DNA of 64,000 bases, from positions 2,480,001 through 2,544,000 of the forward strand of contig NZ_CP051217.1 in the NCBI RefSeq assembly GCF_012516475.1, in the 5' to 3' direction. The notes beneath the pieces were generated by a model. The model ran no database searches and was not told the DNA's origin. It worked only from the letters and a program-made list of their open reading frames with translations. Within the stretch, counting starts at the first letter, position 1; each line of letters opens with the position of its first letter. Positions 26,793 to 36,788 of this stretch are shown piece after piece. Made by a program: the position numbers and the translations under genes. The stretch comes from Parasphingorhabdus halotolerans. Lineage in GTDB: Bacteria; Pseudomonadota; Alphaproteobacteria; Sphingomonadales; Sphingomonadaceae.

Positions 26793-27227
26793 TCAGGTGT
26801 GCCGGGCGGTTTCGCGTTTCACCAATAGCAGCGGCGCCAGATAGGTTACCAGGAATATCACGTTCGGTATCACATTTGGCGCATTGCCGGAGGCTAGCGA
26901 AGCGCCGCTATCAATGATGAACCACGTCAGAAACGTGTAGATTGAACCCTTGCGGATCAGTTCATTGCCTTGTTCGACCCCCGGCGCGGATATAAATACA
27001 TACATAGCCATTAACCCGCCAAACACACCGCCCGCAATTGCCATCGCCATTTTTGCCTCAAGGGTGTTCAGTCCGGCGACACCCTCGTTGCCCGATGAAG
27101 CAAGCCGGAAGAACAGGTCATTCACACCGGTAAAGTCATTCACGCCTGCCAGCGCGAACAGGACGGCGACAAGGATCGAGAAAATCCCGACAATGCGCAT
27201 ATATTTTCCGGCCATTTGTGGTGACAT
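26793..27227 (-). CDS. Small four-helix membrane protein
   Basis: 144 residues, not recognised. Four hydrophobic segments: IVGIFSILVAVLFALAGV, MAMAIAGGVFGGLMAMYVFI, a third around TFLTWFIIDSGASLAS and the fourth NVIFLVTYLAPLLLV. The loop GGVFGGLMAMYVF is glycine-rich. Probably an inner membrane protein. It is divergent from an XRE regulator (about 130 bases apart), so that regulator may control it. Confidence 0.6.
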   Translation of the reverse strand: MSPQMAGKYMRIVGIFSILVAVLFALAGVNDFTGVNDLFFRLASSGNEGVAGLNTLEAKMAMAIAGGVFGGLMAMYVFISAPGVEQGNELIRKGSIYTFLTWFIIDSGASLASGNAPNVIPNVIFLVTYLAPLLLVKRETARHT

Positions 27228-27354
27228 GATATTCTCCTGTTTTCAGTTCCTCCGTCGATAAAGCACCATTGTCTCGGCAAAACAATTACCTCTCAAGTAA
27301 GTGCAAGGCAGCTGTAATTGTGGCAAAGAAATCAGCTTATCGGGAGACCTATCG

Positions 27355-28116
27355 ATGCAAAGCGAATTTGGCAGCATATTGAAGGAGTGGCGCAAGGTGC
27401 GCCGCTTCAGCCAGCTTGACCTTAGCCTGGAAGCGGAAATGTCCGCGCGGCATTTGAGCTTTCTGGAATCGGGTCGATCAAACCCCAGCCGCGAGATGGT
27501 GCTGCGGCTCTCAGATGCACTGCAACTCCCGCGACCCGCCGCCAATCAGGCCTTGAACGCCGCCGGCTTTGCTCCGGTCTATCCCAGCCTGCCCGATGAT
27601 GCCCCCGAACTGGCTCCGGTCAATCAGGCGATTGACATGATGCTCAGCCACCATGATCCCTTCCCCGGCATCGCGGTGGACCGGCACTGGAATGTAGTAA
27701 AATCCAACAACGGCGCGCAGATGTTGCTGGCGCTCGCCAGTCCCGACGGCACTGCCAATATGATGGACATATTGATCAACAGCGCCGGGCTTGATCTGAT
27801 TGAGAACTGGGACGAGGCTGCAATGCTCTCGCTGACCCGTCTGCGTACCGAAATATTGGAACTGGGTGGGGATGAAAAGCTCGCGGCGCTTATGCAGCGC
27901 CTCGCCAATCATGAGCGCGTCAAGCAAATCGACATGAGCGCGATCAACCTCAATCAGGCGGTTATTCCAACGATCCTTCGCATCGGCGAAAAGCGATTGT
28001 CTTTGTTTTCGACCATCGCCCAGTTTGGGAGCGTGCAAGATACCAGGGCAGGAGAAACGAAGATCGAGTTGATGTTCCCGATGGACGAGGAAACCGTTCA
28101 GTTTTTCGCAAGATAA
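27355..28116 (+). CDS. XRE-family transcriptional regulator with MmyB-like ligand domain
   Basis: 253 residues. The N-terminal Cro/CI helix-turn-helix is FGSILKEWRKVRRFSQLDLS and MSARHLSFLESGRSNPSREM. The rest (PGIAVDRHWNVVKSNNGAQM ... TRLRTEILELGG) is the PAS-like MmyB ligand-binding domain, which in the family binds fatty-acid-like or small ligands. ATG 27355 gives the normal family N terminus. It is divergent from the four-helix membrane protein and upstream of the B3 lactamase and SnoaL genes. Confidence 0.88.
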   Translation: MQSEFGSILKEWRKVRRFSQLDLSLEAEMSARHLSFLESGRSNPSREMVLRLSDALQLPRPAANQALNAAGFAPVYPSLPDDAPELAPVNQAIDMMLSHHDPFPGIAVDRHWNVVKSNNGAQMLLALASPDGTANMMDILINSAGLDLIENWDEAAMLSLTRLRTEILELGGDEKLAALMQRLANHERVKQIDMSAINLNQAVIPTILRIGEKRLSLFSTIAQFGSVQDTRAGETKIELMFPMDEETVQFFAR

Positions 28117-28167
28117 GGGCTGGCATCGTGGCTCCCTCGCAGATAGATTGGCGCAAGGGAGAGAAAT

Positions 28168-29139
28168 ATGACAATCTCGAAACGCGGCCTGTTGGCGATT
28201 GGCTTGTGCCTCGCCAGCTGCACCACTGCTGCTCCACCGGTAGCGGACACCCAGCCCGACACGCTGTCCAAAATCGACACCATGATCGATTCCGGCGAGC
28301 TGGACATGTCTGGCTGGCAGAAAAATATGCCCGACTGGTTCGCATCGGTGGAGCCGTTCAAGGTCATCGGCGAAGATCAGGGCGCGGTTTATTTTGTCGG
28401 CACCAAGGGACTTGGGATGTATTTCATTCCCACCAAGGATGGTCATATCGTGATCGACGGCGGGATGCCGGGGCAGGGGCGATATGTCGCCGATGCGATC
28501 ACAAAACTGGGCTATGATCCGCAGGATGTGAAAATTCTGCTCAACAGCCATGCGCATCTCGATCATTCGGGCGGTCTGGCTGAATTGAAGACGTTGACCG
28601 GTGCGCAGTTGCTGGCGAGCGAGGGCGACCGTTCGGCTCTGGAAGGCGGCTTCTATCTCGGCTCGGAAAAGGAGAGCTATCTGAACGCGCCGCCGGTGAA
28701 GGTCGATGCAATCATAGCAGACGGGAAGACTGTATCTCTGGGCGGCGTCACCCTGACCGCCCATATCACGCCGGGACATTCCCGTGGCTGCACTAGCTGG
28801 ATGATGGATGTGAAGCAGGGCAGCGAGAGCTTCAAGACGCTGTTTTTCTGTTCTGCCTCGGTGGCGGCCAACCGCCTGATCGGACCGCCGCAATATGAGG
28901 GGATCGTAGAGGATTACCGCAAGACATTCGCGATCACCAAGGATTGGCAACCGGATATATTTCTGTCCAACCATCCGGAATTTTTTGGCATGGCGGGCAA
29001 GCAGGAGAAGCTGGATTCTGGCGATCCGCTGGCTTTTGTCGACCGCGACGGCTTCCCCGTCTTTATTGCAAAAATGAAAAGCGATTTTGAAGCGGCGCTG
29101 CAAAAACAGATGCTCAAACATAACGCCATCATGAACTAG
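28168..29139 (+). CDS. Subclass B3 metallo-beta-lactamase, lipoprotein
   Basis: 323 residues. The signal ends LASC (cysteine 18), a lipobox. The mature part has the B3 pattern: PFKVIGEDQGAVYFVGTKGL, then NSHAHLDH with H128, H130, D132 and H133, H204 in TPGHSRGCTSW, and H269 in SNHPEFF. The complete H-H-D-H-H-H set and the GHS-x-G-x-(T/S)-x-W motif mark subclass B3, which hydrolyses penams, cephems and often carbapenems. Activity is inferred, not shown. A SnoaL-like gene follows 11 bases on, so they likely share a transcript. Confidence 0.88.
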   Translation: MTISKRGLLAIGLCLASCTTAAPPVADTQPDTLSKIDTMIDSGELDMSGWQKNMPDWFASVEPFKVIGEDQGAVYFVGTKGLGMYFIPTKDGHIVIDGGMPGQGRYVADAITKLGYDPQDVKILLNSHAHLDHSGGLAELKTLTGAQLLASEGDRSALEGGFYLGSEKESYLNAPPVKVDAIIADGKTVSLGGVTLTAHITPGHSRGCTSWMMDVKQGSESFKTLFFCSASVAANRLIGPPQYEGIVEDYRKTFAITKDWQPDIFLSNHPEFFGMAGKQEKLDSGDPLAFVDRDGFPVFIAKMKSDFEAALQKQMLKHNAIMN

Positions 29140-29150
29140 GGGAGCAGCAT

Positions 29151-29513
29151 ATGGGACAGGCAAAGGCGCTGGCCGAGCAATTCTGGGACATTCAGATCAA
29201 TGGCAGCCATGTGGATCTGCTGCCACTCTTCGCTGATAATGCGGTGTTTGAAGACCCTGCGATTGGGCGGGTTGAAGGCAAGCCTGCCATCGCAAAATTG
29301 CTCGCCCATCTGGACAAATTATTCGCAGGTAATCCGCCGCAGTTTGAAGTGCTGGAAATTGCCGGAGACGAGACGGTCGCGTGGTCGCGCTGGATTTGGA
29401 AGCGGCCACAGGGCGATGTTGAAGGGGTGGGGCTTTACCGGGTGCAGGATGGGAAGTTCATTTCCTATCGCGACGTTTTTGCGGTGCCGGAAAATTTGGC
29501 TGATTCAAGCTGA
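29151..29513 (+). CDS. SnoaL-like/NTF2-fold protein
   Basis: 120 residues. A cone-shaped NTF2-like fold is suggested by LAEQFWDIQINGSHVDLLPL, FADNAVFEDPAIGRVEGKPA (the D-x-V-F-x-D-P motif common in SnoaL-like proteins) and VAWSRWIWKRPQGDVEGVGLYRV. These proteins include isomerases, hydrolases and many of unknown role. Directly downstream of the B3 lactamase with GGGGAG as RBS. Confidence 0.8.
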   Translation: MGQAKALAEQFWDIQINGSHVDLLPLFADNAVFEDPAIGRVEGKPAIAKLLAHLDKLFAGNPPQFEVLEIAGDETVAWSRWIWKRPQGDVEGVGLYRVQDGKFISYRDVFAVPENLADSS

Positions 29514-29552
29514 ACGGGATATCTTGTCGCCAAGCTATATGTTTGAATAAAA

Positions 29553-29888
29553 TCAGCGAATATCGGTGCTGCGTCGCAACGGATGGGTTTTTGCATTTTC
29601 CGTGACCATGGAAACATTGACCGGCGCCTGAAATTCCACACCGAAGACACCTTTGCGCACCCAGCGCACCAAGCCATGCACGCTGCGGCCATTGTCGAAG
29701 CGTACGGTAACCCGTTCCCCTTCGCTCGGCGCGTTGAAACAGGTCGCCTGAAGGCCGCCTGATGACATGTCGCGGATCGTGACCGGCTGCATCATCCCCG
29801 CACCGCGGCGCAATTGACCGACAAATGGACATTGAACACGGTTTTCACTCCGTGTTGTCATGTCATTATTTTGTGCCGTTGAAGCCAT
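29553..29888 (-). CDS. PilZ domain protein
   Basis: 111 residues with ATG 29888 (AGGA upstream at correct spacing; an ATG-less longer frame exists). Residues 13-17 are RSENR, the R-x-x-x-R motif, and further on DMSSGG is the D-x-S-x-x-G motif. Together these make the cyclic-di-GMP site. FDNGRSVHGLVRWVRKGVFGVEF is the following beta strand pair. It is a single-domain receptor; its partner is unknown. A GGDEF protein is encoded elsewhere in this window (45859). Confidence 0.85.
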   Translation of the reverse strand: MASTAQNNDMTTRSENRVQCPFVGQLRRGAGMMQPVTIRDMSSGGLQATCFNAPSEGERVTVRFDNGRSVHGLVRWVRKGVFGVEFQAPVNVSMVTENAKTHPLRRSTDIR

Positions 29889-30012
29889 GATTCTGGTCCT
29901 AGTTCGAAATGGCGGTACCAGCATCTGGTTAATTTTTTGTAAATTGTGATTAGTGGCTCAATACCAAATATCGGTGAGAAACGCGAAACATATTGGTCAG
30001 GCGTTGTTGCTG

Positions 30013-30195
30013 TCAAAAATCAATCGCCAGGCCTTTATGCTCCCAGTCGCCATAACGGGTCGGCCCGCTTTTCTCCAATATCTCGTCGGTTTTTTCCAGC
30101 GGATCAGGTTCTGGCACCGGCTTGCTTTTGGAAAGATGTGCGGGCGGTTTTACGTGGTTAGGGCGATCGCCAGGTTTTCTATCGTTTTTGTCCAT
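30013..30195 (-). CDS. SDHAF4/DUF1674 succinate dehydrogenase assembly factor
   Basis: 60 residues. The C terminus SGPTRYGDWEHKGLAIDF is the DUF1674/SDHAF4 signature (GPTRYGDWE). The N-terminal half is basic and proline-rich, PVPEPDPLEKTDEILEK. In mitochondria SDHAF4 helps insert the flavoprotein subunit of succinate dehydrogenase, and the bacterial relatives are thought to do the same. It is divergent from htpX. Confidence 0.85.
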   Translation of the reverse strand: MDKNDRKPGDRPNHVKPPAHLSKSKPVPEPDPLEKTDEILEKSGPTRYGDWEHKGLAIDF

Positions 30196-30281
30196 ATTTT
30201 TGATATCCCGTAAAATTGAAACATCCCGCCTCCCTCCTTATATTGGATGAGAAACAGGTATAAGCAAGCGAGTATTTTGCG

Positions 30282-31193
30282 ATGAATATGATGAAGACAA
30301 CAATGTTGCTGGCGGCACTGACCGCTTTGTTCATGGTCATGGGTTTCTCGTTAGGCGGCCCGCGTGGTGCTATTCTGGCGTTCATGGTCGCAGCAGGGAT
30401 GAACCTGTTTACTTACTGGAACGCCGACAAGATCGTTCTGAAAATGCACAATGCTGTGGAGGTCGATGCTTCCAGCCATCCGGAATTTTATGGCATGGTG
30501 CAGCGGCTCGCGCAGCGCGCCGGGTTGCCGATGCCAAAGGTCTATATTGTCGATCAGGCGCAGCCCAATGCTTTTGCAACCGGGCGCGATCCTGAACATT
30601 CGGCCGTCGCGGCGACCACCGGACTGCTCAATATGCTCAGCCACGATGAAGTGGAAGGTGTGATGGCGCACGAGCTGGGTCATGTGAAAAACCGCGATAC
30701 GCTGATCATGACGATGGTGGCGACCATTGCCGGTGCCGTTTCCATGCTAGCCAATTTCGGGATGTTCTTTCGCAGCAACAGAGGGCTGGCCGGGATTCTG
30801 GCCGTCCTGGTTGCGCCTTTCGCCGCGATGATCGTGCAAATGGCGATCAGCCGGACCCGCGAGTTTGGCGCGGATAAATCCGCCGCGAAGATTAGCGGGA
30901 AACCGCTGGCGCTGGCTTCCGCTTTGGCGAAAATTTCAAGCGAGGCGCAACATATTCGCAATCCTGTTGCAGAGCGCAATCCTGCTGCCGCGCAGCTGTA
31001 TATTGTGCCCTCTGGCGTGAAGCAGATGTTTTCCACACACCCGCCGACGGAAGACCGGATTGCCGCGCTGCAGGATATGGCCGGTGCATTTGGCGGCGGC
31101 GGAACAGATAGCTGGTCCAGTCGCCCCGATGAAGTGGGTGATATGAGCGGCCTCAGGAAGCGCAGCGCGCTGGATCCTAGAGGGCCGCGATAA
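30282..31193 (+). CDS. htpX: Zinc membrane protease HtpX
   Basis: 303 residues. Two N-terminal membrane segments ([20 protein letters not shown] and IL-rich after), then HELGH with H130, E131 and H134 for zinc, preceded by [21 protein letters not shown] and followed by membrane segments around [15 protein letters not shown]. HtpX degrades misfolded inner membrane proteins. A typical C-terminal [13 protein letters not shown] motif is present. Divergent from the SDHAF4 gene and followed by a mobile palindrome. Confidence 0.95.
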   Translation: MNMMKTTMLLAALTALFMVMGFSLGGPRGAILAFMVAAGMNLFTYWNADKIVLKMHNAVEVDASSHPEFYGMVQRLAQRAGLPMPKVYIVDQAQPNAFATGRDPEHSAVAATTGLLNMLSHDEVEGVMAHELGHVKNRDTLIMTMVATIAGAVSMLANFGMFFRSNRGLAGILAVLVAPFAAMIVQMAISRTREFGADKSAAKISGKPLALASALAKISSEAQHIRNPVAERNPAAAQLYIVPSGVKQMFSTHPPTEDRIAALQDMAGAFGGGGTDSWSSRPDEVGDMSGLRKRSALDPRGPR

Positions 31194-31202
31194 CGAAACA
31201 CT

Positions 31203-31287
31203 GTGCTCCGGACTTGATCCGGAGCCGGTTGCGTCTATGGGGAGGCCTGCGAGAATCGCCAAAGGTTCCGCATCAAGTGCGGAACAC
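31203..31287. repeat. Nested inverted repeat, GCTCCGGACTTGATCCGGAGC family
   Basis: Left GTGCTCCGGACTTGATCCGG and right GGTTCCGCATCAAGTGCGGA each are near-palindromic and also pair with each other (about 20 of 24 positions). It fills the 99-base gap between htpX and rsmB and ends just before the rsmB start, so its hairpins would sit in the rsmB leader. Confidence 0.75.
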
Positions 31288-31292
31288 AGATA

Positions 31293-32594
31293 ATGAACGA
31301 ACCCAACGCAAAAATCCCCGGTCTCGCTGCTCGCCAGTCCGCTATCCGGCTGCTCGACGCTGTATGTCGGCGCGGCGAGACGCTCGATCAGGCGATGCCA
31401 GCGGCGACCGGCAAGCTTTCCAATCCTTCGGACAAATCGCTTGCCCACAATATTGCGGCCAATGTGCTGCGCTGGATGAGCGCGCTGGATGCGATGATTG
31501 ACAGCGCAACCCGCAACCGGCTTGCCGATGATGCCAAACCGCGGATGGCTCTGCGTATCGCGCTGGTGCAAGTGCTGATTCTGGAAACACCCCAGCATGC
31601 CGCCATTTCAACCGCTTTGCCGCTGGTTCATGGCGGTCCGCGGCGGCTGGTGCATGGCGTGTTCTCGACAGTGATGCGCGGCATTGAATCCGGCAAGCTC
31701 AAGCTGCCGGAATACCCTGCGATCCCTGAGGAAACCGAGAACCGCTGGATGCAGAATTGGGGTCCGGATATTGGCGATGCGGCTTCACAGGCATGGTCCA
31801 AACCCGCATTGCTCGATTTAAGTTTTCGGGATGAAAATGTTGGAGAATTTATCCAGCAATTCGAAGGCGAAAGCCTCGCTCCAAAACACCTCAGGATGCT
31901 TCCATCTGTTCCATTGACCCAGCTACCTGGCTTTGATGAGGGCGCGTTTTGGGTGCAGGATCTGGCCGCATCGATACCAGCGCGCCTGCTCGGAGAAGGC
32001 AATGTTGATGGTGGGGCAAAGACCGTGCTTGATTTTTGTGCAGCGCCCGGCGGCAAGACGATGCAACTGGCGAGCAATGGCTGGAAAGTGATCTCGGTCG
32101 ACAATAATGCAAAACGCATGGAGCGCTTTCACGATAATTTGAGCCGCACCAAGCTCGAGGCCGAAACCGTTATTGCGGACTTGATGAAGTGGAAACCGTC
32201 CGAGCCAGCAGACGCTGTCTTGTTCGATGCACCATGCAGTGCGACTGGCATTTTCCGGCGTCATCCCGATGTGCTACATTGCATCGGCTCGCGCCAGATA
32301 GCGGACCGCGCTGAAGTGCAACGTGCCTTGCTTGAGCGCGTAGCGCCGTGCGTGAAGCCGGGCGGTGTTCTCGTGTATGCGGTCTGTTCGCTGGAACCGG
32401 AAGAGGGCGAAGAACAGATCGAAGGACTTCTGGAAAAGCGGGATGATTTCGAGATTGAAAAAGTCACCAGTGGTGAGTTGCCCGATGGCATAGAACCACA
32501 AGCTGACGGAACGGTTCGCACGCTGCCCAATATGCTTGCCGAACAGGGTTATCTTGACGGTTTCTATATCGCGAGATTGCGCCGCAAAAGCTGA
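31293..32594 (+). CDS. rsmB: 16S rRNA m5C967 methyltransferase (RsmB type)
   Basis: 433 residues. An N-terminal NusB-like RNA-binding part (IRLLDAVCRRGETLDQAMPA ... DKSLAHNIAANVLRWM) precedes a SAM-binding NOL1/NOP2/sun domain: LDFCAAPGGKTMQLAS as motif I, FDAPCSATGIFRRHPD with the acid cysteine motif IV, and YAVCSLEPEEGEEQ with the catalytic cysteine. It methylates C967 of 16S rRNA in E. coli. Starts rsmB-rpe-heparinase-purH. The start ATG 31293 lies right after a mobile palindrome. Confidence 0.92.
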   Translation: MNEPNAKIPGLAARQSAIRLLDAVCRRGETLDQAMPAATGKLSNPSDKSLAHNIAANVLRWMSALDAMIDSATRNRLADDAKPRMALRIALVQVLILETPQHAAISTALPLVHGGPRRLVHGVFSTVMRGIESGKLKLPEYPAIPEETENRWMQNWGPDIGDAASQAWSKPALLDLSFRDENVGEFIQQFEGESLAPKHLRMLPSVPLTQLPGFDEGAFWVQDLAASIPARLLGEGNVDGGAKTVLDFCAAPGGKTMQLASNGWKVISVDNNAKRMERFHDNLSRTKLEAETVIADLMKWKPSEPADAVLFDAPCSATGIFRRHPDVLHCIGSRQIADRAEVQRALLERVAPCVKPGGVLVYAVCSLEPEEGEEQIEGLLEKRDDFEIEKVTSGELPDGIEPQADGTVRTLPNMLAEQGYLDGFYIARLRRKS

Positions 32595-32714
32595 AAATCC
32601 ATATCTTGTGAACCTGTCCCCAAACTGTCCACAAGGGAGTGTGGATACGTCGGAATCGCATCTTGCTAGCGCGGTGTAAAAATTCTAGATGCCATGGCAG
32701 ATTAAGGAAGTTCC

Positions 32715-33377
32715 ATGTCCCACAACATCCGCATTGCGCCATCTATCCTGTCTGCTGATTTTGCGAGGCTTGGCGAAGAAGTGCGCGCCATTGATGAAGC
32801 GGGTTGTGACTGGGTTCATGTTGATGTGATGGACGGGCATTTTGTACCGAATATCACAATCGGCCCGGCGGTGGTAAAAGCGCTGCGACCGCACAGTGCA
32901 AAACCGTTTGACGTGCATTTGATGATTTCACCGGTCGATCAGTTTCTTGAGGATTTCGCTGACGCCGGCGCGGATATTATTTCTTTCCACCCTGAGGCAG
33001 GCGCGCATCCGCACCGCACCGTGCAGACAATCAAGTCGCTTGGAAAAATGGCAGGCTTGGTCTTAAACCCGGCGACACCGCTGAGCGCTTTGGATTATTT
33101 GATAGATGACCTCGACCTCATTCTCGTGATGAGCGTGAACCCGGGCTTTGGTGGGCAGAGCTTTATCGACACGCAATTGAGGAAAATCGAAGCGATCAGG
33201 AAACGTATTGACGAGACAGGCAAGGATATCCGGCTCGAAGCTGATGGGGGCATTGACTTGACCACCGCGCCAAAAGCAATTGCCGCCGGCGCGGATACAT
33301 TGGTCGCTGGCACCGCGACCTTCCGTGGCGGCCCGGAGCAATATGCCGCCAATATCAGCGGCCTGAGGGGTGAATGA
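32715..33377 (+). CDS. rpe: Ribulose-phosphate 3-epimerase
   Basis: 220 residues, standard length. IAPSILSADFARLGEEV begins the TIM barrel; the metal-binding HVDVMDGHFVPNITIGP, HLMISPVDQFLEDF, VMSVNPGFGGQSFID and LEADGGI are all present. It converts ribulose 5-phosphate and xylulose 5-phosphate in the pentose phosphate and other sugar pathways. The stop overlaps the heparinase gene by an ATGA, so coupled. Confidence 0.95.
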   Translation: MSHNIRIAPSILSADFARLGEEVRAIDEAGCDWVHVDVMDGHFVPNITIGPAVVKALRPHSAKPFDVHLMISPVDQFLEDFADAGADIISFHPEAGAHPHRTVQTIKSLGKMAGLVLNPATPLSALDYLIDDLDLILVMSVNPGFGGQSFIDTQLRKIEAIRKRIDETGKDIRLEADGGIDLTTAPKAIAAGADTLVAGTATFRGGPEQYAANISGLRGE

Positions 33378-35154
33378 GCGAGAGCGCACCGGATCACGAC
33401 GATTGGGATGAGGAAAGCCCGGATCGTTATAGCGGAGAGCATGAGGAAGCGCCGGACGGCCGCAGCCTGACCTTGCGCTCGGATGGCGATCGCGGGCAAT
33501 CACTCGCCGAGCAAGCGGCCATGCTCTACTACCGTCTGACGTGGCGGATGCCGATGCACAAGCTGCGTCTGTCGGGAAAATTGCCGTTGAGGCTGCTTGC
33601 GGTGCCGGTCGATCCTGTTGATGGCGACCGGGTGCAGGGTACCGCCGTGCGTGCGGGCTATTTTCTGTTTCGTGGCCTCAAAAAGAAACACGAGGGCATT
33701 GATTTTGCCGACCTCAAACTGCCGCCCGCTTTTGAGGATTATGTGCACCGCTTCCAGTGGCTGCGTGATCTTGATACCGCGGCGTCACGCGACCAGGCAG
33801 TACCGGTTGCCGAAAAGCTGATCGAACAATGGCTGGACGCGAACGGCGGAAAAATCCGTCAACCAGCATGGAGGCCCGATAATTGCGGTTGGCGGTTGCT
33901 GATCTGGGCCAGCCATGCGCCGCTTATTCTCTCGTCCAATGATCTGATCTACCGCTCCAAATTGCTCAACAATATCGCCCGCACCGCGCGGCATTTGGAC
34001 CGCACGGCAGACAAGGCAACCTCCAGCCTCGGACGGCTGGTGGCATGGAGCGGCGTTGTTGCGTCCTCATTATTGTTGCCGGAAGGGCGGGTGCGCCAGA
34101 TTGTTGGCGAGGCCGGTCTGCAAAAAGCGATGGGCGAGTTTTTCTTTGCCGATGGCGGTTCGGTGTCCCGTTCTCCGCTTAACCAGATGGATGCCGTCAT
34201 CCTGCTCTCGATGCTCAAGCAAGTCTATATCGCTCGCGGGAAGATGCTCCGGAATATCTGGAAGAAGCGCTGAACAAAGCGGTGCCGCCGCTCACCGGGC
34301 TCACCCATTTTGATGGCACGATGGGCAATTGGCAAGGCAGCGGCGCAACGGCGCGGGAACAGGTGGCACAGGTTATCGAAGCCAGTGGTGTGCGGGCGCG
34401 GCCTCTGCGCCAGGCACGGGACTGGGGCTATCAGCGCGTGTCGTCCGGGCGCTCGGTGCTCATTCTCGACGCAGCACCGCCACCAATTGCGCGCATGGCA
34501 GTCGCGGGTTGCGCTTCCACTTTGGCCTTTGAGTTTTCCAATGGCGACTGCCGGATCATCACCAATTGCGGCGGCGCAGGGTTGGTCGGTGCGACGATTC
34601 CTGCCAGTCTTGCGCGTGGACTTCGCACAACGGCGGCTCACAGCACCCTGTGCATTGATGATAGCAACAGCACCTCGATCCTGCCCGATGGCAAGCTGGG
34701 TCGCGGTGTCAATGAAGTGGAATTGTTCCGCCGCGATGTTGAAAATGCGACCCGGCTGGAGGCCAATCACGACGGCTACGCGCGGCGCTTTGGCCTCAAT
34801 CACAAGCGCCTGTTGCTGCTTCGCTCCGATGGTCTGGAGTTGCGCGGAGAGGACATGCTGATCCCCGATGGCCGCAAGCGCCGCCGCAAGAAGGATGATG
34901 TGCAATATGCACTGCGTTTCCATCTCGGACCGAATATCGAGAGCGATCTCATATCCGATGGCAAAGGCGTATTGCTGCGGCTGGAAGACGGCAATTTATG
35001 GCAATTCCGCTCGACCAGCAGCGCGATTATATTGGAAGAAAGTGTCTGGGTTGACGGCATGGGTATCCCCCACGAAGTCCGGCAAATGGTAATATCGGGA
35101 TCAGTGGGCAGCGGCGGCGGGGCGACCGGCTGGCTGCTCAAACATATGGGTTAA
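33374..35154 (+). CDS. Heparinase II/III family protein (reading frame broken in this sequence)
   Basis: About 593 codons in two frames. The first 300 residues hold the alpha/alpha toroid ([20 protein letters not shown] ... [18 protein letters not shown]). The second part has the beta-sandwich: [42 protein letters not shown]-like region and [15 protein letters not shown]. As written the frame ends at a TGA at 34271-34273. Restoring one G in the GGG run at 34238-34240 gives [19 protein letters not shown], which joins both parts smoothly. The family is common before purH in alphaproteobacteria; it may act on a polyuronide or cell-surface glycan. It overlaps rpe by ATGA. Confidence 0.83.
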
Positions 35155-35165
35155 ACGGGGAATTT

Positions 35166-36758
35166 ATGACGGAAAATATTCAGGTAAAACGCGCGCTTTT
35201 GTCGGTATCGGACAAGACTGGTCTGGCCGAACTGGGCAAGCAACTGGCGGCCATGGGCGTTGCGCTGATCTCGACCGGCGGCACGGCGAAGGCGTTGCGC
35301 GATGCGGGGCTTGAGGTCGCGGACATCAGCGATGTCACGAACTTTCCCGAAATGATGGATGGCCGGGTAAAAACCCTGCATCCCAAGGTCCACGGCGGCC
35401 TGCTGGCACGGCGCGATGATGCGGGTCATGTCGCTTCGATGAAGGAGCATGATATTGCCGGAATCGATCTGGTGATCGTCAATCTCTATCCCTTTGCCCA
35501 GACCGTGGCCAAGGGTGCGGAACGCGACGAGATTATCGAAAACATCGATATTGGCGGGCCAAGCATGGTGCGGAGCGCGGCGAAAAATCACGATTTCGTA
35601 ACGATTGTAACTGATGCTGCCGATTACGATACATTACTTACTGAGCTCAAGGAACATGGCGGCGCGACCTCGCTGGCTTTTCGCAAAAACATGGCGGCCA
35701 AGGCTTTCGCTGCGACCGCGACCTACGACAGCATGATCGCGCAATGGTTTGGTTTTGCCGATCAGGGCAAGATGTTTCCGGACACATTGCCGCTGACGAT
35801 GAGCCGCCCGGTTGAATTACGCTATGGTGAAAACCCGCACCAGATGGCGGCACTGTACCTGCCAAATGGCCCTTCCGCTTCAGGCATTGCGCAAGCAAAG
35901 CAACTGCAGGGCAAGGCGCTGAGTTACAATAATTACAACGATGCGGATGCTGCGCTCGAACTGGTCAGCGAATTTCGTGATAGCCCGCCAACCGTGGTAA
36001 TCGTCAAGCACGCCAATCCGTGCGGCGTGGCAAGCGCGGATAATATTCTCGACGCCTATAAAGCGGCTCTGGCCTGCGACAGCGTGTCGGCTTTCGGCGG
36101 GATTATTGCCGTCAACCGGCCTCTCGATGGCGCGGCAGCCGAAGCGATGACCGGCATTTTCACAGAAGTCGTTTGCGCCCCCGACGCTGATGACGATGCC
36201 AAGGCGATTTTTGCGAAGAAAAAGAATTTGCGGCTGCTGCTAACAGGTGAACTGCCTGATCCGAAGCGTGGCGGCATGGCATTTAAATCCATCGCTGGTG
36301 GCTTCCTGCTCCAGTCCCGTGACAACGGGCATGTTTCTGACGATGATCTGAAATGCGTAACCAAACGCCAGCCGACAGAGCAGGAAATGGCCGATTGCCT
36401 GTTTGCCTGGACGGTCGCCAAGCACGTGAAATCAAACGCGATTGTTTACGCCAAAGACGGCGCGACAGCAGGCGTAGGCGCGGGCCAGATGAACCGGCTG
36501 GAATCCGCGCGCATCGCCGCCTGGAAAGCCAAGGATGCGGCAGAGAAAGCCGGTTGGAGCGAAACGCGCACCATTGGGTCTGCGGTGGCGTCTGATGCGT
36601 TCTTCCCGTTTGCCGATGGTTTGCTGGCGGCAGTTGAAGCAGGGGCAACGGCGGTTATTCAGCCCGGCGGATCTATCCGCGATGACGAGGTGATTGCGGC
36701 GGCGGATGAGGCTGGCTTAGCGATGCTGTTCACCGGTATGCGGCATTTCCGGCACTAG
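35166..36758 (+). CDS. purH: Bifunctional AICAR formyltransferase/IMP cyclohydrolase
   Basis: 530 residues, typical. The N-terminal IMP cyclohydrolase half has [31 protein letters not shown] and [18 protein letters not shown]. The C-terminal AICAR transformylase half has [41 protein letters not shown] (catalytic K-H) and [14 protein letters not shown]. It carries out the last two steps of purine synthesis to IMP. Eleven bases after the heparinase stop, so part of that operon. Confidence 0.96.
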   Translation: MTENIQVKRALLSVSDKTGLAELGKQLAAMGVALISTGGTAKALRDAGLEVADISDVTNFPEMMDGRVKTLHPKVHGGLLARRDDAGHVASMKEHDIAGIDLVIVNLYPFAQTVAKGAERDEIIENIDIGGPSMVRSAAKNHDFVTIVTDAADYDTLLTELKEHGGATSLAFRKNMAAKAFAATATYDSMIAQWFGFADQGKMFPDTLPLTMSRPVELRYGENPHQMAALYLPNGPSASGIAQAKQLQGKALSYNNYNDADAALELVSEFRDSPPTVVIVKHANPCGVASADNILDAYKAALACDSVSAFGGIIAVNRPLDGAAAEAMTGIFTEVVCAPDADDDAKAIFAKKKNLRLLLTGELPDPKRGGMAFKSIAGGFLLQSRDNGHVSDDDLKCVTKRQPTEQEMADCLFAWTVAKHVKSNAIVYAKDGATAGVGAGQMNRLESARIAAWKAKDAAEKAGWSETRTIGSAVASDAFFPFADGLLAAVEAGATAVIQPGGSIRDDEVIAAADEAGLAMLFTGMRHFRH

Positions 36759-36788
36759 AAAGCGGTGGGCATGTATATCCCGTCGCGA

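Noticed and set aside
27511..29163. Open frame of about 550 codons opposite the XRE regulator and B3 lactamase genes
   Set aside because: It lies antisense to two well-recognised genes, has no motif and a basic, repetitive composition typical of an out-of-frame shadow.
31203..31287. tRNA-like fold between htpX and rsmB
   Set aside because: The fold comes from nested palindromes; no anticodon arm, T-loop or CCA pattern.
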